Below are positions 40,466 through 49,606 of a DNA stretch of 64,000 nt, piece by piece; position 1 is the first letter of the stretch; each line of letters starts with the position of its first letter. The notes beneath the pieces were generated by a model. It saw nothing but the letters and a program-made list of their open reading frames with translations, searched no databases and was not told the origin of the DNA. The position numbers and the translations under genes are program-made. Source of the DNA: Phycicoccus sonneratiae (GTDB taxonomy: Bacteria > Actinomycetota > Actinomycetes > Actinomycetales > Dermatophilaceae); NCBI RefSeq assembly GCF_016887965.1, contig NZ_JAFDVD010000026.1, forward strand, positions 32,944-96,943. Direction: 5' to 3'.

Positions 40466-41743
40466 GTGAGCCGCCGCCAGTTCGCCCTCCCCGAGCGGGT
40501 CTCCGCGGCGCCCCTCGACGACACCGGCTGCACCGTGCTCCACGTCGACATGGACGCCTTCTACGCGTCCGCCACCCTCCTCTCCCACCCCGAGCTCGTC
40601 GGCACCCCGGTGATCATCGGCGGCGGCACCCGCGGCGTCGTCCTCTCGGCCACCTACGAGGCCCGCCGCTTCGGGGTGGCGAGCGCGATGCCGATGAGCC
40701 GCGCCCGCCGGCTCTGCCCGCAGGCCACGGTGCTCGCCCCCGACCACGAGCTGTACGCGCGCATCTCGGCCGGGGTGATGGAGACCTTCCGCTCGGTCAC
40801 CCCCGTCGTCGAGCCGCTCTCGCTCGACGAGGCCTTCCTCGACGTCTCCGGCGCGGTCCGGCGGCTCGGCGGCCCGGCGTCCATCGGGCAGCGGATCCGC
40901 GACACCGTCCACGACGAGCAGGGCATCACCTGCTCGGTCGGGGTCGCCCCGAGCAAGTTCGTCGCCAAGCTCGCCTCGAACCTCGCCAAGCCCGACGGGA
41001 TGGTCGTCGTGCCCCGCGACGAGGTCGTCCCGTTCGTCCAGCAGCTGCCCGTCGCGGCCCTCTGGGGGGTGGGGGACCGCACCGAGGAGGCGCTGGTGCG
41101 GCTCGGCCTGCGCACCGTCGCCGACATCGCGCACACCCCGCTCGCCACCCTCGTCCGGGGCCTCGGCGAGGCCACCGGGCACCACCTCCACGAGCTGGCG
41201 TGGGGTCGCGACCCCCGCCCGGTCGAGCGCGAGCAGCGCGAGAAGAGCGTCGGCAGCGACCAGACCTTCGAGGCCGACATCGACGACGCCGCCGAGATCC
41301 GCCGCCGGCTGCTCGGCCTCAGCGAGCGCACCGCGGCCCGGATGCGCGCCGCCGGCCTCACCGGCCGCACCGTCACCCTCAAGGTGCGCTTCAGCGACTT
41401 CACGACGATCACCCGGTCCCGCACCCTGCGCGAGCACACCGACAGCGGCCGCACGCTGCACGCCGCGGCGGTCGGGCTCTTCGACGCCCTCGGGCTCCAG
41501 CGGGCCCGCATCCGGCTCGTCGGGGTGCGGATGACCGGGCTGGTCCCGACCCGCGAGGCCCCCATCCAGGGGGTCATCGGCGAGCCCGAGCACGGCTGGC
41601 GCGACGCCGACCGGGCCGTCGACCGGGCCCGGGCCCGCTTCGGGTCGGGGGTCGTGCGGCCCGCGAGCCTCATCGAACGTGACACATCACGCAGCCAACG
41701 TGACACATCCGCTTCCGTGCGGCGACGTCGCGACCTATCCTGA
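40466..41743 (+). CDS. dinB: DNA polymerase IV (Y-family)
   Basis: A 425-residue translesion polymerase. The palm carries HVDMDAFYAS with the first catalytic Asp and the SLDEAFLDVSG acidic pair (Asp-Glu), so it is predicted active, unlike ImuB. It also has the thumb/helix-hairpin-helix GVGDRTEEALVRLGLRTVADIA and the little-finger domain (EKSVGSDQTFEADI, VTLKVRFSDFTTITRSRT). The Arg/Ser-rich tail contains a repeated RDTS encoded by the 13-bp direct repeat discussed separately. No clear QLxLF clamp motif was seen at the end. It is last in the SOS operon, 27 bases after the methyltransferase. Confidence 0.92.
   Translation: MSRRQFALPERVSAAPLDDTGCTVLHVDMDAFYASATLLSHPELVGTPVIIGGGTRGVVLSATYEARRFGVASAMPMSRARRLCPQATVLAPDHELYARISAGVMETFRSVTPVVEPLSLDEAFLDVSGAVRRLGGPASIGQRIRDTVHDEQGITCSVGVAPSKFVAKLASNLAKPDGMVVVPRDEVVPFVQQLPVAALWGVGDRTEEALVRLGLRTVADIAHTPLATLVRGLGEATGHHLHELAWGRDPRPVEREQREKSVGSDQTFEADIDDAAEIRRRLLGLSERTAARMRAAGLTGRTVTLKVRFSDFTTITRSRTLREHTDSGRTLHAAAVGLFDALGLQRARIRLVGVRMTGLVPTREAPIQGVIGEPEHGWRDADRAVDRARARFGSGVVRPASLIERDTSRSQRDTSASVRRRRDLS
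41676..41741 (+). promoter_or_regulatory. Phased direct repeats and -10 upstream of the DUF3040 gene
   Basis: AACGTGACACATC occurs exactly twice, at 41676-41688 and 41697-41709: a 21-bp period, two helical turns. A -10-like TATCCT follows at 41736-41741. The arrangement resembles an activator site. It lies inside the end of dinB. The GACAC core matches the reported WhiA recognition sequence, which is only a suggestion. Confidence 0.5.
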
Positions 41744-41802
41744 GGAGCCAGGGACAACGTGGGGCGCCCGCCGGGCGCCTCGGGCCGACCACGGGAGGAT
41801 CA

Positions 41803-42183
41803 GTGCCCCTCTCAGACCACGAGCAGAAGATGCTCGACCAGATGGAGCAGCAGCTCGCCGCCGAGGACCCCAAGTTCGCCTCGAACATGCAGGGCAGCGG
41901 CCTCGCCTCGCTCCAGCGCCGACGGTGGGTCGTCGGTGTCGTCGGCGCCCTCGCCGGTCTCGGCCTCGTCTTCGTCGGCATCAACACGACGATGTGGGTC
42001 GGCGCCATCGGCTTCGCCCTCATGGTCGCCGCGGTCGCCTTCGCCGTCACGCCCCCGCGCAAGGGACGGCTCGGGGTCGTCCAGCAGGACGGCGCCGTGC
42101 AGGCCAAGGGCCGCAGCCGGCGCAAGAGCTCGCTCATCGACCGTCTCGACGAGCGCTGGGAGCGCCGCGAGAACAAGTGGTGA
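41803..42183 (+). CDS. DUF3040-family membrane protein
   Basis: A 126-residue actinobacterial protein: PLSDHEQKMLDQMEQQLAAEDPKFASNM, the DUF3040 signature, then two hydrophobic helices (WVVGVVGALAGLGLVFVGI and MWVGAIGFALMVAAVAFAV) and a basic C-terminal tail. Family members often lie near the division and cell-wall cluster beside mraZ, but that cluster is not here. Function unknown. GTG start with GGGAGG 6 bases upstream; transcription is probably from the promoter inside the dinB 3' end. Confidence 0.88.
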   Translation: MPLSDHEQKMLDQMEQQLAAEDPKFASNMQGSGLASLQRRRWVVGVVGALAGLGLVFVGINTTMWVGAIGFALMVAAVAFAVTPPRKGRLGVVQQDGAVQAKGRSRRKSSLIDRLDERWERRENKW

Positions 42184-42205
42184 CCGGCGAGGTCCACCCG
42201 GCGGC

Positions 42206-42700
42206 TCAGGAGAGCAGCAGCCCCACGACGTAGAGCCCGGCGACGACGAGCGCCGAGGCCAGCTCGATCCCCACGCTCTGCAGCACGCCCACCGCGGCGT
42301 GCTTCGTCCGGGTCCACGCCTCGCCGCGCGACGTGCCGCGGCCCACCTCGACGAGCCAGATGCCGAGGAGGAAACCGACGACCGCCCCGATGACCGGGAC
42401 GACGAAGAACCCGACGACCGCGAGCAGCACGGCCAGTGCGAGGGTCGAGGTGCGCACGCCGCGCTGCTTCATCCGGCGGCCGGGGACGAGGTACTGCAGC
42501 ACCCGTCCGGCGGCGGCGACGAGCACCGACAGCGAGAGCACCACCCATCCGGTGGTGCTCTGCTCGGCGAGGGCCCAGACGAGGACGCCCGCGAGCACGA
42601 GGAGGGTGCCGGGCAGGATGGGGACGACGACCCCGACCAGCCCGACGACGATGAGCAGCGGCGGGAGGACGACCCAGACGTCCGCCGCCAGGGCGTCCAC
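42206..42700 (-). CDS. DUF456-family membrane protein
   Basis: A 164-residue protein with four to five hydrophobic helices: WVVLPPLLIVVGLVGVVVPILPGTLLVLAGVLVWAL, then WVVLSLSVLVAAAGRVLQYLVPG, and later LAVLLAVVGFFVVPVIGAVVGFLLGIWLVEV. The VVPILPGTLLVLAG and late GFFVVPVIGAVVG segments are the internal repeats of DUF456. No function is established. It starts one base after the stop of the zinc-ribbon gene, so they are co-expressed. Confidence 0.85.
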   Translation of the reverse strand: MDALAADVWVVLPPLLIVVGLVGVVVPILPGTLLVLAGVLVWALAEQSTTGWVVLSLSVLVAAAGRVLQYLVPGRRMKQRGVRTSTLALAVLLAVVGFFVVPVIGAVVGFLLGIWLVEVGRGTSRGEAWTRTKHAAVGVLQSVGIELASALVVAGLYVVGLLLS

Positions 42701-42701
42701 C

Positions 42702-42917
42702 TCAGTCGTCGACGGCCGGGGTCACGGGCTCGTGGAGCCGCTCGCTCTCGTCGATGATGTCGGCCTTGTCGGCCAGTGCGGGGACGTGCTCGCGCCCGTG
42801 GTGCGCGCAGAAGAGCAGCTCTCCGCCGGCGTGCAGTCGGGCCCGGACGTAGGCCTGGGCGCCACAGCGGTCGCAGCGGTCCGCGGTGGACAGGGTGGGT
42901 GCCAGTGCGGCGTTCAC
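42702..42917 (-). CDS. Small zinc-ribbon protein (DUF7455-like)
   Basis: A 71-residue protein with a CDRCGAQAYVRARLHAGGELLFCAHHGREH core: Cys-x2-Cys and Cys-x2-His-type ligands for one zinc, followed by an acidic helix (ADKADIIDESERLHEP). Similar small proteins are common near parE or sigma-factor genes in actinobacteria; no role is proven. I chose GTG at 42917 because GAGGAGG lies 5 bases upstream; longer frames add residues without conservation. Confidence 0.85.
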   Translation of the reverse strand: MNAALAPTLSTADRCDRCGAQAYVRARLHAGGELLFCAHHGREHVPALADKADIIDESERLHEPVTPAVDD

Positions 42918-43197
42918 GGCGGCCTCCTCGGCTCGGCTCGGGTCCTGCTGGTGGTTCGTGGCGACCGACCCGTGCGGATCGGCGACCTGTGCAACAGTCA
43001 AGCACGCCGGATGCTTCCCGGAGCGCAGGGGGCCACGAACCGGCCGGGTGGTGTCGAGATCGTGACCGTTCACCCGAGCCGCGTGGCCCGTCCGTCGTCA
43101 CCGGTCAGGAGGCGCGAGCGGGCCGCCAGATACCCGCGCCGCCGCACCGGCGCGGCCACGGCCGGTGCGCCTGTCGGGAGCCGTCGGGGCCGGCGAC

Positions 43198-43203
43198 TAC
43201 CCT
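43198..43203 (+). promoter_or_regulatory. -10 hexamer of probable leaderless promoter (parE)
   Basis: TACCCT ends 7 bases before the GTG at 43211. Confidence 0.5.
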
Positions 43204-43210
43204 GCGGGAC

Positions 43211-45337
43211 GTGCCTGCGACCGCTGCCAAGAAGACCGCGACGAGCAAGTCCGCGACCGAGTACACCGCCCACCACCTCCAGGTCCTCGAGGGCCTCGAG
43301 GCGGTGCGCAAGCGTCCCGGCATGTACATCGGCTCCACCGACTCCCGCGGCCTCATGCACTGCCTCTGGGAGATCATCGACAACGCCGTCGACGAGGCCC
43401 TCGGCGGCCACTGCGACCGGGTCGAGGTCGTCCTCTTCGCCGACGGCTCGGTCGAGGTCCGCGACAACGGCCGCGGCGTCCCGGTTGACATCGAGCCGCG
43501 CACCGGCCTCACCGGCGTCGAGCTCGTCTACACGCGCCTGCACGCCGGCGGGAAGTTCGGCGGCGGCTCGTACACGGCCTCGGGTGGCCTGCACGGCGTC
43601 GGCGCCTCGGTCGTCAACGCCCTCTCCGCGCGCCTCGACGTCGAGGTCGACCGCGGGGGCAAGACCTACGCGATGAGCTTCCGGCGCGGTGAGCCCGGCG
43701 TCTTCTCCGACGTCGCGGGTGCCCAGGGCCGCAAGGACCCCGACCACGAGTTCACCCCGTACGTGCGCACCAGCGACCTCGAGGTCGTCGGGAAGGCCAA
43801 GCGCGGGGTCACCGGCACGCGCGTGCGCTACTGGGCCGACCGCCAGATCTTCCTCAAGGACGCCGGCCTCGACCTCGAGGGACTGCTCGGCCGGGTGCGG
43901 CAGACCTCGTTCCTCGTCCCCGGCCTGACCATCGTCGTGCGCGACGAGCGCGGCGAGGAGCCCACCGAGGAGGTCTTCCTCCACGACGGCGGCATCTCCG
44001 AGTTCTGCGAGTACCTCGCCCCCGACGCGCCGGTCACCGACGTCTGGCGCCTCCAGGGCACCGGCACCTTCACCGAGACCGTCCCGGTCCTCGACGCCCA
44101 GGGCCACATGACCCCCACCGAGGTCGAGCGCGAGTGCGGCGTCGACGTCGCGGTCCGCTGGGGCACCGGGTACGACACCACGGTCCGCTCCTTCGTCAAC
44201 ATCATCGCCACGCCCAAGGGCGGCACGCACCTCGCCGGCTTCGACCAGGCCCTGCTCAAGGTGCTGCGGAGGCAGGTCGAGGCCAACGCGCGCCGGCTCA
44301 AGGCGGGCAGCGACAAGCTCGACAAGGACGACGCCCTCGCCGGCCTCACCGCCGTCGTCACGGTCCGCCTCGCCGAGCCGCAGTTCGAGGGGCAGACCAA
44401 GGAGGTGCTCGGCACGGCCGCGGTCCGCCAGATCGTCGCCAAGGTCGTCGAGTCCGAGCTGTCCGCCCTGCTCACCTCGACCAAGCGCCCCTACAAGCAG
44501 CAGGCCGCGACCCTCCTCGAGAAGGTCGTCGCCGAGATGAAGTCGCGCATCAGCGCCCGGATGCACAAGGAGACCCAGCGCCGGAAGACCGCGCTCGAGT
44601 CCTCGTCGCTGCCGGCCAAGCTCGCCGACTGCCGCAGCAGCGACCCCGAGCGCACCGAGCTGTTCATCGTCGAGGGCGACAGCGCGCTCGGCACCGCCAA
44701 GCTGGCCCGCAGCAGCGACCACCAGGCGCTGCTGCCGATCCGCGGCAAGATCCTCAACGTCCAGAAGGCCTCGGTCACCGACATGCTCGGCAACGCCGAG
44801 TGCGCGGCGATCATCCAGGTCATCGGGGCCGGCTCCGGGCGCACCTTCGACCTCGAGTCGGCTCGCTACGGGAAGGTCATCATCATGACCGACGCCGACG
44901 TCGACGGCGCCCACATCCGGACCCTGCTGCTCACCCTCTTCTTCCGCTACATGCGCCCGCTCGTCGAGGCCGGGCGGGTCTACGCCGCGGTCCCGCCGCT
45001 GCACCGCATCGAGGTGGTCAACCCCGGCAGCAAGGCCAACGAGGTCATCTACACCTACTCCGAGGCCGAGATGCGCCGCACGATGGCCTCGCTCGCCAAG
45101 CGGGGGAAGAAGACCAAGCCGCTCCAGCGCTACAAGGGCCTCGGCGAGATGGACGCCGACCAGCTGGCCGAGACGACGATGGACCCCGGGCACCGCACGC
45201 TGCGCAAGGTCACCCTCGGCGACATCGAGTCCGCCGGAGGGGTCTTCGAGCTCCTCATGGGCGGCGAGGTCGGCCCGCGCAAGGACTTCATCATCGACAG
45301 CGCCGGGGCCCTCGACCGCGAGCGCATCGACGCCTGA
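43211..45337 (+). CDS. parE: DNA topoisomerase IV subunit B
   Basis: The ATPase subunit of the decatenating type IIA topoisomerase. The 708-residue product has a GHKL ATPase (RKRPGMYIGS, EIIDNAVDEAL, DNGRGVPV, GGLHGVGASVVNALS), a transducer domain, and a TOPRIM domain with ELFIVEGDSA and IIMTDADVDGAHIR, then RYKGLGEMDADQL. GyrB is similar; the partner parC 8 kb away favours ParE over GyrB. The ParE-type QTKEVLGT segment is present. GTG start fixed by the TACCCT element. Confidence 0.92.
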   Translation: MPATAAKKTATSKSATEYTAHHLQVLEGLEAVRKRPGMYIGSTDSRGLMHCLWEIIDNAVDEALGGHCDRVEVVLFADGSVEVRDNGRGVPVDIEPRTGLTGVELVYTRLHAGGKFGGGSYTASGGLHGVGASVVNALSARLDVEVDRGGKTYAMSFRRGEPGVFSDVAGAQGRKDPDHEFTPYVRTSDLEVVGKAKRGVTGTRVRYWADRQIFLKDAGLDLEGLLGRVRQTSFLVPGLTIVVRDERGEEPTEEVFLHDGGISEFCEYLAPDAPVTDVWRLQGTGTFTETVPVLDAQGHMTPTEVERECGVDVAVRWGTGYDTTVRSFVNIIATPKGGTHLAGFDQALLKVLRRQVEANARRLKAGSDKLDKDDALAGLTAVVTVRLAEPQFEGQTKEVLGTAAVRQIVAKVVESELSALLTSTKRPYKQQAATLLEKVVAEMKSRISARMHKETQRRKTALESSSLPAKLADCRSSDPERTELFIVEGDSALGTAKLARSSDHQALLPIRGKILNVQKASVTDMLGNAECAAIIQVIGAGSGRTFDLESARYGKVIIMTDADVDGAHIRTLLLTLFFRYMRPLVEAGRVYAAVPPLHRIEVVNPGSKANEVIYTYSEAEMRRTMASLAKRGKKTKPLQRYKGLGEMDADQLAETTMDPGHRTLRKVTLGDIESAGGVFELLMGGEVGPRKDFIIDSAGALDRERIDA

Positions 45338-45440
45338 GCCAGATTCCTCGGCACCAAAGGTCCACAGGACCGGTCGGCCACGCCACAGTGGGGCGGACCG
45401 ACGCCGGTCCGTCGGCGTCCGCCGAACAGGAGCGAAGACC

Positions 45441-46889
45441 ATGAGCACGGACGTCGAGCAAGGCGGTGCGGTCGCGGGGGAGGAGCGCACCGAGCTCAAG
45501 CGGGTCATGGGCCCCAAGCTCCTCCTGTTGTTCATCGTCGGCGACATCCTCGGCACCGGCGTCTACGCGCTGACCGGCGAGGTGGCCTCCGAGGTCGGCG
45601 GGGCGGCCTGGGTGCCGTTCATCGTCGCCTTCGCGATCGCGATGATCACCGCGTTCTCCTACCTCGAGCTCGTCACGAAGTACCCGCGGGCCGCCGGGGC
45701 GGCGCTCTACACGCACAAGGCGTTCGGCATCCACTTCGCGACCTTCATCGTCGCCTTCACGGTGATGTGCTCGGGCATCACGAGCGCGTCGACGGCCTCG
45801 CGCGCGTTCGCCTCGAACCTCGCCAAGGGCTTCGGGCTCGACAGCGACAACACCAACCTCGTGATGTTCATCGCGCTGGGCTTCATGGCCCTCGTCGCCC
45901 TCGTGAACTTCCGCGGGGTCGGAGAGTCGGTCAAGGCCAACATCGTCCTCACCCTCGTCGAGCTCTCCGGCCTCCTGCTCGTCATCATGGTCGGCTTCTA
46001 CGCGCTCTTCGCCGGCAAGACCGACTTCAGCCGCACCGTCGTCTTCGACAGCCCGAGCGACAAGTCGGCCTTCCTCGCCGTCACGGCGGCCACCTCGCTG
46101 GCGTTCTTCGCGATGGTCGGCTTCGAGGACTCGGTGAACATGGCCGAGGAGACCAAGGACCCGGTGCGCAACTTCCCGAAGATGATGATCACCGGGCTGA
46201 GCATCACCGGCGTCATCTATGTCCTCGTCGCGCTCTTCGCGGTGGCCATCGTCCCCGTCGGCGACCTCGGCGGCAGCGACACACCGCTCGTCACGGTCGT
46301 CGAGCGGGCCGCCCCCGACATCCCCATCGACACGCTGCTGCCGTTCATCTCGATGTTCGCCGTCGCCAACTCGGCCCTCATCAACATGCTCATGGCCAGC
46401 CGGCTGCTCTACGGCATGGCCCACCAGGAGGTGCTCCCGCCGTTCCTCGGCAAGGTGCACCGCACCCGGCAGACCCCGTGGGCGGCCATCCTCTTCACGA
46501 CGGCGATCGCCGTCGGCCTCATCGTCGTCGTCACGAAGCAGGCGCAGGGCCAGGTCATCGGCGCCCTCGGCGGCACGACGGCGCTGCTGCTGCTCGGCGT
46601 CTTCACGATCGTCAACGTCTGCGTCCTCGTGCTGCGCAAGGACACCATCGACCGCGAGCACTTCGTCGCCCCGACCGTGCTCCCCGTGATCGGCGCCCTG
46701 CTCTGCGCGTTCTTCGTCGGTCCGTGGACCGGGCGCGACGTCATCCAGTACAAGATCGCCGGCTGGCTGCTCGTCATCGGGGTCGTGCTCTGGGCCATCA
46801 CGTGGTTCGCGAACCGGGCGATCCGGGGCAAGCGCACCTACCTGCGCGACCCCGAGGAGCTGGGGGAGTCCGAGGGCACCGTCAACTGA
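45441..46889 (+). CDS. APC-superfamily amino-acid permease
   Basis: A 482-residue transporter with about 12 membrane helices. The first has the LLFIVGDILGTGVYALTGEV APC signature with the unwound GxG segment. The family moves amino acids or polyamines coupled to protons or by exchange. The substrate is not predictable. The C-terminal tail is charged (RGKRTYLRDPEELGESEG). ATG start with AGGAGCG upstream. It is transcribed separately from parE, and its 3' end overlaps the convergent glucosidase gene by 8 bases. Confidence 0.9.
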   Translation: MSTDVEQGGAVAGEERTELKRVMGPKLLLLFIVGDILGTGVYALTGEVASEVGGAAWVPFIVAFAIAMITAFSYLELVTKYPRAAGAALYTHKAFGIHFATFIVAFTVMCSGITSASTASRAFASNLAKGFGLDSDNTNLVMFIALGFMALVALVNFRGVGESVKANIVLTLVELSGLLLVIMVGFYALFAGKTDFSRTVVFDSPSDKSAFLAVTAATSLAFFAMVGFEDSVNMAEETKDPVRNFPKMMITGLSITGVIYVLVALFAVAIVPVGDLGGSDTPLVTVVERAAPDIPIDTLLPFISMFAVANSALINMLMASRLLYGMAHQEVLPPFLGKVHRTRQTPWAAILFTTAIAVGLIVVVTKQAQGQVIGALGGTTALLLLGVFTIVNVCVLVLRKDTIDREHFVAPTVLPVIGALLCAFFVGPWTGRDVIQYKIAGWLLVIGVVLWAITWFANRAIRGKRTYLRDPEELGESEGTVN

Positions 46890-48582
46890 GCACCCAGACG
46901 GTGGTGTCGGGAGGCACCGACCCGCCGTCGAGGGGACCCGACGCGAGCACCACCCGCGCGCCCGGCGGGAGGTCTACCGGTGCGGTGCCGGCGTTCGTCA
47001 GGACGAGCAGCTCCGGGCCGTCGGTGCCCGACAGGGCGAGCGCGACGACGTCGTCCGGGTGGCCCTCGGTGAGCCGGAGACCGGCCCGGCCGAGCCCCCG
47101 GGCGCGCCGCTCGGCGAGGGCCGCGCGGACCAGCTCGAGGGTCGAGCCCGCCACCCCGTCCTGCTGGTCGACGGCCAGCGCGGCGAACTCCGGGGGCTGC
47201 GGCAGCCAGGTGCTCGCGCCGGCCCCGAAGCCCAGGGAGGGCGCGTCGCGCGCCCAGGGCATCGGCACCCGGCAGCCGTCCCGCCCGACGACGCGGCCAC
47301 CGGTGCGCGCGAAGGTCGGGTCGCGCCGGACCTCGTCCGGCAGGGTCGTCGCCTCGGGCAGTCCCAGCTCCTCGCCCTGGTAGAGGTAGGCAGACCCCGG
47401 CAGGGCGAGCATGAGCAGCATCGCGGCCCGGGCCCGGCGCAGCCCGAGCACGGGGTCCGGCGCCGGCTGGTCGGGGCCGAGGCCCTTGCCGTTGGGGTTC
47501 GGGGTCCCGTCGGGGAGACCGAGGCGGGAGGCGAGGCGGACCGTGTCGTGGTTGGCCAGGGCCCAGGTCGGCGAGGCACCGACCGCGTCGGCGGCCCGCA
47601 CGGTCTCGGCGACGGCCCGACGCAGGCGCCCGGCGTCCCAGCCGGCGTCGAGGAAGTCGAGGTTGAAGGCCTGGTGCATCTCGTCCGGGCGCACGTAGCG
47701 CATCGCCCGCTCGAGCGGCGTCACCCACGCCTCGGCGCAGAGCAGCCGCGGCGGGTCGTAGCCGTCGACGAGCCGCCGCCACTCCCGGTACACGTCGTGG
47801 CAGCCCTCCTGGTCCTTGAACGGGGTCAGGTGGGTCGGCTCGGGGTCCGCCCCGGGCGGCTGCGGCGGGGGCTGGTCGGGCAGGCCCGGCGCCTTGACGA
47901 TGCAGTGGGCGGCGTCGACCCGGAACCCGTCGAGACCGCGGTCGAGCCAGAAGCGCAGGGTCTGCTCGAAGTCGGCGACGACCTCGGGGTGCTCCCACGC
48001 GACGTCGGCCTGGGTGCTGTCGAACTGGTGGAGGTACCAGGGGCCCGGGGTGCCGTCGGGCTCGGTGAGGCGCGACCAGGCCGGTCCGCCGAACTCCGAG
48101 CGCCAGTTGTTCGGCGGCTCCTCCCCGTCGGCGCCGCGGCCCGGGCGGACGACGAAGCGCTCCCGGGACGGCGCCCCGGGGCCGTCGGCCAGCGCGGCCC
48201 GGAACCACGGGTGGTCGGTGGAGACGTGGTTGGGGATGACGTCGGCGACGACCCGCAGCCCGAGGGCGTGCGCCGCCTCGACGAGCCGTTCGACGTCGGC
48301 GACCGTGCCGAACTGCGGGTCGACGTCGCGGTGGTCGCTGACGTCGTAGCCGGCGTCGTGCTGCGGGCTGACGTAGAAGGGCGAGAGCCACAGCGCGTCG
48401 ACACCGAGGGCCGCGAGGTAGGGGAGGCGGGCGAGGATGCCCGGGAGGTCACCGACGCCGTCGGTGCCCGAGGACGCCCACGAGCGCGGGTACACCTGGT
48501 AGACGACCGCGTCACGCCACCAGCGGTCGTCGACGGGCTCGGCGTCCCGGAGCATCCCGCCGGTGCCCGGCGCGGAGCTCAC
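46882..48582 (-). CDS. GH13 alpha-glucosidase
   Basis: A 566-residue cytosolic enzyme of the oligo-1,6-/alpha-glucosidase group. It starts WWRDAVVYQVYPRSW. The four GH13 regions are VADVIPNHVS, GFRVDAAH (nucleophile Asp), LLCAEAW (acid/base Glu), and ALANHDTVR (transition-state Asp). A QGEELGLPEATTLP segment is typical of the alpha-glucosidase subfamily. It probably hydrolyses maltose or other alpha-glucosides imported by the adjacent ABC system. Its GTG start overlaps the lacI stop by 4 bases, so it should be regulated with that operon. Confidence 0.92.
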   Translation of the reverse strand: MSSAPGTGGMLRDAEPVDDRWWRDAVVYQVYPRSWASSGTDGVGDLPGILARLPYLAALGVDALWLSPFYVSPQHDAGYDVSDHRDVDPQFGTVADVERLVEAAHALGLRVVADVIPNHVSTDHPWFRAALADGPGAPSRERFVVRPGRGADGEEPPNNWRSEFGGPAWSRLTEPDGTPGPWYLHQFDSTQADVAWEHPEVVADFEQTLRFWLDRGLDGFRVDAAHCIVKAPGLPDQPPPQPPGADPEPTHLTPFKDQEGCHDVYREWRRLVDGYDPPRLLCAEAWVTPLERAMRYVRPDEMHQAFNLDFLDAGWDAGRLRRAVAETVRAADAVGASPTWALANHDTVRLASRLGLPDGTPNPNGKGLGPDQPAPDPVLGLRRARAAMLLMLALPGSAYLYQGEELGLPEATTLPDEVRRDPTFARTGGRVVGRDGCRVPMPWARDAPSLGFGAGASTWLPQPPEFAALAVDQQDGVAGSTLELVRAALAERRARGLGRAGLRLTEGHPDDVVALALSGTDGPELLVLTNAGTAPVDLPPGARVVLASGPLDGGSVPPDTTVWVLS

Positions 48583-49586
48583 GCGGGGACCGGGCCGGTG
48601 GAGGAGCGGACGACGAGCTCGGTGGGCATGACGACCTCGTCGGAGCCCTCGTCACCCTCGAGCAGGGCGGCGAGGAGCAGCCGGGCAGCGGCACGGCCCT
48701 GTGCGGCGACGTCCTGGCGCACGGTCGTCAGCCCGAGCACGCCGGAGAGCACGTAGTCGTCGATGCCGATGACCGAGAAGTCCTCGGGCACCCGCAGCCC
48801 GAGCCCACGAGCGCTCTCGCGCACCCCGATCGCCATCTCGTCGGAGGCGGCGACGACGGCGGTCGGGCGGGGGTCGAGCCGCAGCAGGCCGGCGCCGTCG
48901 CGGGCCGCGGCCTCCGCGGTCCAGTCCGACCCGAGGATCCACTCCTCGACGACCGGCAGGCCCGCCGCGGCCATCGTCGCGCGGAAGGCGTCGAGCCGGT
49001 CCTGGGGGGTCTGGACGTGGGCGACGTTGCGCGGGACGTCGCCGATGTAGCCGATCCGCTCGTGGCCGAGGTCGATGAGGTGCTGGACGGCGGTGCGCAT
49101 CGTCGTGCGGTCGTCGATGCGCACGCACGGCCGGCCCGGCACCGACGAGCCGATGGCGACGAGCGGCAGGCCGAGCCGGTCGACGAGCGCCACCTCGTCG
49201 GGCTCCATCGGCACGTTGAGCGTGATGAGGCCGTCGACCCGCTTCCAGAGCATGTTCTGCGTCAGGGGCAGGCGCTGGTCGTAGGTGTCGTCCTCGAGGT
49301 CGAAGAGGATCGCGTGGTGCCCCCGCGAGCGCAGCTCCTTCTCGATGGCGCTGACGAGCGTGGCGAAGAACCACCGGGTGAGGAAGGGCGCGACGACGGC
49401 GACGACCCGGGTCCGGCCCGAGGCGAGCGAGGTGGCCGTCGGCGAGGCGACGTAGTGCAGCTCCTCGGCGACGTCGAGGACCCGTTGGCGGGTCTCGGGG
49501 GAGACCCGGTCGAGCCCGCGCAGGGCACGCGAGACCGTGGCGACCGACACCCCGGCCACCCGCGCCACGTCGGTGATCGTGCTCAT
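48579..49586 (-). CDS. LacI-family transcription regulator
   Basis: A 335-residue repressor with an N-terminal helix-turn-helix (STITDVARVAGVSVATVSRALRGLDRVSPETRQRV) and hinge helix TATSLASGRTR, followed by a periplasmic-binding-protein-like ligand domain (VVAVVAPFLTRWFFATLVSAIEKELR to TTVRQDVAAQGRAAARLLL). It should bind a CG-centred palindrome such as the GTAAAAGCGTTTAC site at 53331-53344 and be released by an alpha-glucoside (inference). ATG at 49586 is preceded by GGAGG, but with a long 12-base spacer. The glucosidase gene is translationally coupled downstream. Confidence 0.93.
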   Translation of the reverse strand: MSTITDVARVAGVSVATVSRALRGLDRVSPETRQRVLDVAEELHYVASPTATSLASGRTRVVAVVAPFLTRWFFATLVSAIEKELRSRGHHAILFDLEDDTYDQRLPLTQNMLWKRVDGLITLNVPMEPDEVALVDRLGLPLVAIGSSVPGRPCVRIDDRTTMRTAVQHLIDLGHERIGYIGDVPRNVAHVQTPQDRLDAFRATMAAAGLPVVEEWILGSDWTAEAAARDGAGLLRLDPRPTAVVAASDEMAIGVRESARGLGLRVPEDFSVIGIDDYVLSGVLGLTTVRQDVAAQGRAAARLLLAALLEGDEGSDEVVMPTELVVRSSTGPVPA

Positions 49587-49606
49587 CGCAGCCACCCGGC
49601 CTCCGT

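Noticed and set aside
34910..41593. A 2227-codon open frame on the minus strand opposite the SOS operon
   Set aside because: It is an artefact of GC-saturated third codon positions antisense to dnaE2, the methyltransferase and dinB. The residues are dominated by Arg, Gly, Ala, Asp, Val and Glu without domains, and the plus-strand genes have clear families.
45338..45440. Terminator hairpin between parE and the permease
   Set aside because: GACGCC/GGCGTC-type inverted matches are present, but short and expected by chance at this GC content.
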